Positions 28,707 to 34,117 of a stretch of 34,117 nt of DNA are shown here, piece by piece (positions within the stretch are counted from its first letter, which is position 1; every line of letters starts with the position of its first letter). The notes below the pieces were generated by a model. It did no database searches. It worked only from the letters and a program-made list of their open reading frames with translations, and was not told the DNA's origin. Position numbers and translations under genes: made by a program. Source of the DNA: Nemertoderma westbladi (lineage: Eukaryota > Xenacoelomorpha > Nemertodermatida > Nemertodermatidae); contig JAUCBJ010003618.1 in the NCBI GenBank assembly GCA_032718475.1, positions 1 to 34,117 on the forward strand. The letters are read 5' to 3'.

Positions 28707-28797
28707 TTTCCCCAACTTATATTCGCAAAGCCGTTTGAATGAGTTTGAAAAGGTTGGGGAAAAAAAACTGGCCGTTTTGTTTCAAGGCCATATAATA
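28707..28797 (+). promoter_or_regulatory. Candidate core promoter of the repeat-peptide gene
   Basis: TATAATA at 28791-28797 lies about 92 bp before the ATG at 28889, which would put the transcription start near 28820-28825 and leave a 5' UTR of about 65 bp. Upstream, TTTCCCCAAC (28707-28716) and GTTGGGGAAA (28753-28762) form an inverted pair 36 bp apart that could be paired binding sites. The role is inferred from spacing only. Confidence 0.4.
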
Positions 28798-28888
28798 GCA
28801 TTAGAACAAACTACGGCACGGGTAGAATACATAAAAATAAATCTGTGTAACTGATATAATATATCGCTAACGTTATATTGAACACAAA

Positions 28889-29146
28889 ATGGGCGACTTA
28901 AATCTGAAATTTGTAATTCCGGTAGTTCTAATGCTTATGTTATTGGTTACATTGGGTAACTGTCAATCACTCGGAGATGTTGTGGAACGGGGTGGGCCTA
29001 ATGGTGAGCAGCTCGGAGATGTTGTGGAACGGGGTGGGCCTAATGGTGAGCAGCTCGGAGATGTTGTGGAACGGGGTAAGCCAGACCGCGCCGGGGAGTT
29101 TCTTGCTACTGCAATAACAGCTGTCCCCGGTGTCCCCAGTGGATAA
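28889..29146 (+). CDS. Predicted secreted protein with tandem 14-residue repeats, 85 aa
   Basis: The family is not recognised. Residues 1-25 form a signal peptide with a strong hydrophobic core (FVIPVVLMLMLLVTLGNC), with likely cleavage near residue 25. Residues 28-69 consist of two perfect and one partial copy of LGDVVERGGPNGEQ, encoded by 42-bp units (28970-29011, 29012-29053, and a third partial from 29054). The tail is KPDRAGEFLATAITAVPGVPSG. The start has a good context, AAAATGG, an upstream TATA-like element and a single uninterrupted exon; AATAAA at 29371 could serve as the polyadenylation signal. The layout resembles a multi-copy peptide precursor, but dibasic cleavage sites are absent, so release would need monobasic cleavage after ER. 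A secreted repetitive structural protein is an alternative. The first two repeat units are identical at DNA level, which means recent duplication. Confidence 0.55.
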   Translation: MGDLNLKFVIPVVLMLMLLVTLGNCQSLGDVVERGGPNGEQLGDVVERGGPNGEQLGDVVERGKPDRAGEFLATAITAVPGVPSG

Positions 29147-29370
29147 ACAAACTGCACCCACTAAAATACAGCTAAACTGCGTGGTTAATATTGTGAACAG
29201 TGACGGTGGCGGGTTAGGCCTACTTCGTGTTTTAATTCGCCTAATTAACACATACATTATGGGAAGCTTAAACGGTGGTTTGATAATTTGTGTTTAATTA
29301 GTACCGGTAGTAATAAGCACAAATATAGATGGGCGATACTGTTTCATGTATCTAAGGTCACTTTAAACCA

Positions 29371-29376
29371 AATAAA
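29371..29376 (+). promoter_or_regulatory. Candidate polyadenylation signal AATAAA
   Basis: The hexamer lies 225 bp after the stop of the 85-aa frame and just before the C-rich array. It is the first canonical hexamer noticed downstream of that stop; use is inferred. Confidence 0.35.
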
Positions 29377-29397
29377 ACTAATACTTTACTTTAAAAG

Positions 29398-31664
29398 ACC
29401 CCCTAGACCCACACTCCCCTTGGTGTGGACCGATAGACCCCAACCCTCCTTGGTGTGGACCCCCAAAACCCCCAACCTCCTTGGTGTGGACCCACTAGAC
29501 CCACCACCCTCCTTGGTGTTGACCCCCTAGACACCCACCCTCCTTGGTGTGGACCCCTTAGACCCCCACCCTCCTTGGGGTGGACCCCCTAGAGCACCCA
29601 AACTCCTTGGTGTGGACCCCCAGACCCCCCACCCTCCTTGGTGTGGACCCCCTAGACCACCCACACTCCTTGGTGTGGACCCCCAGACCCCCACCCTCCT
29701 TGGTGTGGACCCCCTAGACCCCCCACCCTCCTTGGGGTGGACCCCCTAGACCCCCCACCCTCCTTGGTGTGGACCCCCTAGACCCCCACCATCCTTGGTG
29801 TGGACCCCCTAGACACCCACCTTCCTTAGTGTGGACCCCCTAGACCCCCACCATCCTTGGTGTGGACCCCCTAGACCCCCCACCCTCCTTGGTGTGGACC
29901 CCCTAGACCCCCCACACTCCTCGGTGTGGACCCCTAGACCCACACCCTCCTTGGTGTGGACCCCCTAGACCATCCTCTTTGGTGTGGACCCCCTAGACCC
30001 CCCACCCTCCTTGGGGTGGACCCCCTAGACCCCCCACACTACTCGGTGTGGACCCCTAGACCCACACCCTCCTTGGTGTGGACCCCCTAGACCCCCACCA
30101 TCCTTGGTGTGGACCCCCTAGACCCCCCACACTCCTCGGTGTGGACCCCTAGACCCACACCCTCCTTGGTGTGGACCCCCTAGACCATCCTCTTTGGTGT
30201 GGACCCCCTAGACCCCCCACCCTCCTTGGTGTGGACCCCCTAGACCCCCACCATCCTTGGTGTGGACCCCCTAGACCCCCCACCCTCCTTGGTGTGGACC
30301 CCCTAGACCCCCCACACTCCTCGGTGTGGACCCCTAGACCCACACCCTCCTTGGTGTGGACCCCCTAGACCATCCTCTTTGGTGTGGACCGATAGACCCC
30401 CCACCCTCCTTGGTGTGGACCCCCTAGACCCCCACCATCCTTGGTGTGGACCCCCTAGACCCCCCACCCTCCTTGGTGTGGACCCCCTAGACCCCCCACA
30501 CTCCTCGGTGTGGACCCCTAGACCCACACCCTCCTTGGTGTGGACCCCCTAGACCATCCTCTTTGGTGTGGACCCCCTAGACCCCCCACCCTCCTTGGGG
30601 TGGACCCCCTAGACCCCCCACACTCCTCGGTGTGGACCCCTAGACCCACACCCTCCTTGGTGTGGACCCCCTAGACCATCCTCTTTGGTGTAGACCCCCT
30701 AGACCCCCCACCCTCCTTGGTGTGGACCTCCTAGACACCCACCCTCCTTGGTACCCCTAGACCCCCCATCCTCCTTGGTGTGGACCCCCTAGACCCCCAC
30801 CCTCCTTGGTGTGGACCCCCTAGACCACCCTCCTTGGTGTGGACCCCCCCCCCCACCCCTCCTTGGTGAGGACCCCCTAGACCCCGATCCCTCCTTTGTG
30901 TGGACCCCAAACCTCCTTGGTGTGGACCCCAAACCTCCTTGGTGTGGACCCCCTAGACCCCCACCCCTCCTTGGTGTGGGACCCCCTAGACACCCACCCT
31001 CCTTGGTGTGGACCCCTAGACCCCAGCCTCATTGGTGTGAACCCCCCAGACCCCCACCCCTCCTTGGTGTGGATCCCCAGTCCCCCACCCTCCTTGGTGT
31101 GGACCCCCTAGACTCCCACCATCCTTGGTGTGGACCCCCTAGACCCCCACCCTCCTTGGTGTGGACCCCCTAGACCCCACCCCTCCTTGGTGTGGACCCC
31201 CTAGACCCCGACCCTCCTTGGTGTGGACCCCCTAGACCCCCCACCCTCCTTGGTGTGGACCCCCTAGACCCCCCACCCTCCTTGGTGTGGACCCCCTAGA
31301 CCCCACCCTCCTTGGTGTGGACCCCCTAGACCCCCCACCCTTCTTGGTGTGGACCCCCTAGACCCCCCATCCTCCTTGGTGTGGACCCACTAGACCCCCA
31401 CCCTCCTTGGTGTGGACCCCCTAGACCCCCCACCCTCCTTGGTGTGGACCCCCTAGACCCCCCACCATCCTTGGTGTGGACCCCCTAGACCCCCCACCCT
31501 CCTTGGTGTGGACCCCCTAGACCCCCACCATCCTTGGTGTGGACCCCCTAGACCCCTCACCCTCCTTGGTGTGGACCCCCTAGACCCCCACCCTCCTTGG
31601 TGTGGACCCCCTAGACCCCCCCACCCTCCTTGGCGTGGACCCCCTAGACCCCGACCCTCATTGG
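29398..31664. repeat. C-rich minisatellite of about 31 bp, roughly 70 copies
   Basis: The unit of 31-32 bp contains CACCCTCCTTGGTGTGGACC and CCCCTAGACC; length varies with the number of C. Part of the array is organised in higher-order blocks: a series with CACACTCCTCGGTGTGG, CCACACCCTCCTTGG and CATCCTCTTTGGTGTGG recurs near 29911, 30128, 30308, 30498 and 30618. Open frames on both strands that read PPWCGPP/LLGVDPL and GGSRGSTPRRVGG are products of the repeat. Confidence 0.95.
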
Positions 31665-32151
31665 TTCTGCTCTTTATAACAATAAATTATTATTCACTTT
31701 CGCAATATTTAATATATAATAATAAATTCTATTTACCGGTATTCTAACATGAAAGAAAGTTTGGAAATTAACTAAAAAACAACCAAATATCTAAAATGTT
31801 TATAACAATGGAAACGTAATAAACCAAAGACTTAGTCACAAAACTGAATATCGTCAAATATTATGGAACGGAATTATTTAAATACGCAGAGGAATTTACA
31901 AGGGTCACTTTTTTAACAATGATAAAAACTGAGATAAATATGAGAAATTCATAAAAGGATTAAAATATAGATATTTAAGTTACCGGTATAAACAGAAACT
32001 CACGACGTACACAACTCTATAAATATGCATGTACAATAATAAATAATAATTTTATACAAGTAAATTTTGACTTGTTACCCTAAGAACCCAAAAAAGCAAT
32101 TGGTGCCTTTTTTCTTACCTATAAGAATTGTCAGCCATTATCATCTAACAG
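31665..32151. other. Gene-free AT-rich stretch
   Basis: No coding sequence or RNA gene was seen. The composition changes sharply from the C-rich array to AT-rich DNA at about 31665. Confidence 0.55.
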
Positions 32152-32395
32152 ATACCATTATACACCATGTCCCGTAATATAATTGATCATTTTCTGATGA
32201 CACGGACCCCACCCCCCCCCCCCCAAATTTTTCTACAAATATTTATCATATTGCTTGAAATTTGAAACACAACTAGTTCAACTCACCGTGGTTGTTACCA
32301 TGAAGCCGGAATTTTCTATTTCGCCTTTAAATTTTTTTTATACGCGTTTTAAAAAAGTGTCTTTTGCGAAATCGCACCATCCGTATCGTTGCCAT
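32152..32395 (-). repeat. Dispersed repeat with internal poly-G, copy B
   Basis: Reverse-complement counterpart of 1155-1412. On the minus strand it reads AAGACACTTTTTTAAAACGC, then AATTTCAAGCAAT, ATTTGTAGAAAAATT, 13 G plus a T and four G (C run at 32207-32224 on the plus strand), GTCCGTGTCA and GGGACATGGTGTA. Order and spacing match copy A. Confidence 0.75.
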
Positions 32396-33130
32396 TCTTC
32401 AAATTAGTCGTTACTTACCATTATACTAGAGAGCTATAGATAGTTACTACAACATCGGTGGATAAAGTGGCAGAGCGTCAGTAATGGTCTGACCCAAATA
32501 CGTCTCACACCCTAATTTAGAAAACGACCAATTTACAGTATAATTATAACCTGTCGCTGAAAGTTCCACCTCGCCCCAACTGTATGTGTAACGTTTACAC
32601 TCTCCCCCCCCCCCCCCCCCCCCCCCCCGCCCCTCCCCACGTATATCACACCCCACCATGGCTGGCAGACTAACAAACAATAAGCGTTAAGAATAATAAT
32701 AATAATAATCACTTATAAATGTCGGTAGGTGGCTGGCTATTTCCATAGAAACTATACCTTGAGTATAATAGGGAAATAGGGAAATACAAAGATAAGAAAT
32801 TATCTAATAATTACATAAAATTAAATTCTAGACAACCAAGATTATAAGGAAAAACTAAAACATCATTTACAACTACAATTAATATAAAAAAACGGTGCTT
32901 AAATAAAAATATAACGCGATAACAATGGAAAGGTGTCAGCAATAAGGGACAGCAGCAAATATAAACAAGTTGGCCTATAACTAAATAATATTTACAGAGC
33001 ATCAATTATTGATAAACAATTTAGTATTGTCTGCAGCCGTGCCCGTGGGCTATTTAATTTCAGTTTAAAAGCTATTTATTTATCAGAATTATTGGGTCTT
33101 TTTTAACGCATTGAACTTGGATGTGCGTTT
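32396..33130. other. Gene-free stretch with a 25-C run and an ATA microsatellite
   Basis: A run of 25 C lies at 32604-32628, and an AAT microsatellite at about 32689-32709. The open frame that crosses the C run on the minus strand encodes a poly-Gly stretch and is judged spurious. No gene is seen. Confidence 0.55.
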
Positions 33131-34117
33131 AGTGCACTGTGCGGAACTAGTGGGGCAGTGCACTGTGCGGAACTAGTGGGGCAGTGCACTGGGCGGAACT
33201 AGTGGGGCAGTGCACTGTGCGGAACTAGTGGGGCAGTGCACTGTGCGGAACTAGTGGGGCAGTGCACTGTGCGGAACTAGTGGGGCAGTGCACTGTGCGG
33301 AACTAGTGGGGCAGTGCACTGTGCGGAACTAGTGGGGCAGTGCACTGGGCGGAACTAGTGGGGCAGTGCACTGTGCGGAACTAGTGGGGCAGTGCACTGT
33401 GCGGAACTAGTAGGGCAGTGCACTGTGCGGAACTAGTGGGGCAGTGCACTGGGCGGAACTAGTGAGGGCAGTGCACTGTGCGGAACTAGTGGGGCAGTGC
33501 ACTGTGCGGAACTAGTGGGCAGTGCACTGTGCGGAACTAGTAGGGCAGTGCACTGGGCGGAACTAGTGGGGCAGTGCACTGTGCGGAACTAGTGGGGCAG
33601 TGCACTGTGCGGAACTAGTAGGGCAGTGCACTGTGCGGAACTAGTGGGGCAGTGCACTGTGCGGAACTAGTGGGGCAGTGCACTGTGCGGAACTAGTGGG
33701 GCAGTGCACTGTGCGGAACTAGTGGGGCAGTGCACTGTGCGGAACTAGTGGGGCAGTGCACTGTGCGGAACTAGTGGGGCAGTGCACTGTGCGGAACTAG
33801 TGGGGCAGTGCACTGTGCGGAACTAGTGGGGCAGTGCACTGTGCGGAACTAGTGGGGCAGTGCACTGTGCGGAACTAGTGGGGCAGTGCACTGTGCGGAA
33901 CTAGTGGGGCAGTGCACTGTGCGGAACTAGTGGGGCAGTGCACTGTGCGGAACTAGTGGGGCAGTGCACTGGGCGGAACTAGTGGGGCAGTGCACTGTGC
34001 GGAACTAGTGGGGCAGTGCACTGTGCGGAACTAGTGGGGCAGTGCACTGTGCGGAACTAGTGGGGCAGTGCACTGGGCGGAACTAGTAGGGCAGTGCACT
34101 GGGCGGAACTAGTAGGG
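33131..34117. repeat. 26-bp minisatellite, about 38 copies, running off the window end
   Basis: The 26-bp unit joins the palindromes CAGTGCACTG and ACTAGT with TGCGGA between them and GGGG after. Variants are few: GGGCGGA for GTGCGGA, AGTAGGG for AGTGGGG, and two units one base longer or shorter near 33460-33520. The array has no internal stop to its growth within the window, so the full length is unknown. Confidence 0.97.

Noticed and set aside
29549-31747. Proline- and tryptophan-rich frames across the C-rich array
   Set aside because: Several overlapping frames on both strands are open in the same DNA; this is repeat periodicity.
32447-32680. Minus-strand 77-codon frame with poly-Gly
   Set aside because: The glycine stretch comes from the 25-C run, and the rest has no family features.

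Overview
The window is eukaryotic and most likely comes from a marine invertebrate animal. The direct evidence is one spliced exon of nuclear-encoded mitochondrial complex I subunit NDUFS7, BEL/Pao-type LTR retrotransposons, tRNA-derived SINE heads, low gene density and very abundant minisatellites. The frequent AGGCCTA and CCGGTA words fit marine invertebrate DNA, but the phylum cannot be set from the sequence. There is no sign of bacterial operons, CRISPR or phage.

Layout, left to right. 1-1580 looks like the 3' part of an intron and carries an 18-copy 27-bp minisatellite and a dispersed repeat interrupted by a G homopolymer. 1581-1814 is the last coding exon of NDUFS7 (+), whose stop codon lies inside a duplicated AATAAA signal. 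2.0-6.6 kb is repeat-rich intergenic DNA: a 25-bp minisatellite, a tRNA-derived SINE, a perfect palindrome, a 41-bp tandem repeat, several G homopolymers, a small predicted secreted peptide gene (4456-4665) and a MITE-like element with a direct duplication beside it. 6.88-10.41 kb is one G-rich minisatellite with higher-order structure and five strong G-quadruplex motifs.

10.44-25.17 kb is a minus-strand retrotransposon block. Two decayed BEL/Pao copies lie head-to-tail. Copy 2 (16.9-24.6 kb) has the full order gag, zinc knuckles, aspartic protease, RT, RNase H, integrase, broken by stops and frameshifts. Copy 1 (about 12.16-15.6 kb) keeps only gag and protease; just after the protease its sequence changes abruptly into about 1.7 kb of unrelated coding-like sequence that I do not recognise (10442-12155). 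This gag-protease-X chimera is the most unusual object in the window. The DNA between the copies (15618-16897) has LTR-like features, and the DNA upstream of copy 2 (25166-27342) differs from it.

25.2-29.4 kb is mostly non-coding, with a second tRNA-like SINE head, a 16-bp tandem repeat, and a compact candidate gene with a TATA box and signal peptide encoding an 85-aa secreted protein with tandem 14-residue repeats (28889-29146). 29.4-31.66 kb is a C-rich minisatellite of about 31 bp, followed by AT-rich DNA holding an inverted copy of the 1.2-kb repeat, and then a 26-bp minisatellite that runs off the window end.

The host genes (NDUFS7 and two small secreted peptides) show no functional link to each other. 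Tandem arrays and transposon remains make up most of the window, and the many long open frames across the arrays are products of repeat periodicity, not genes.
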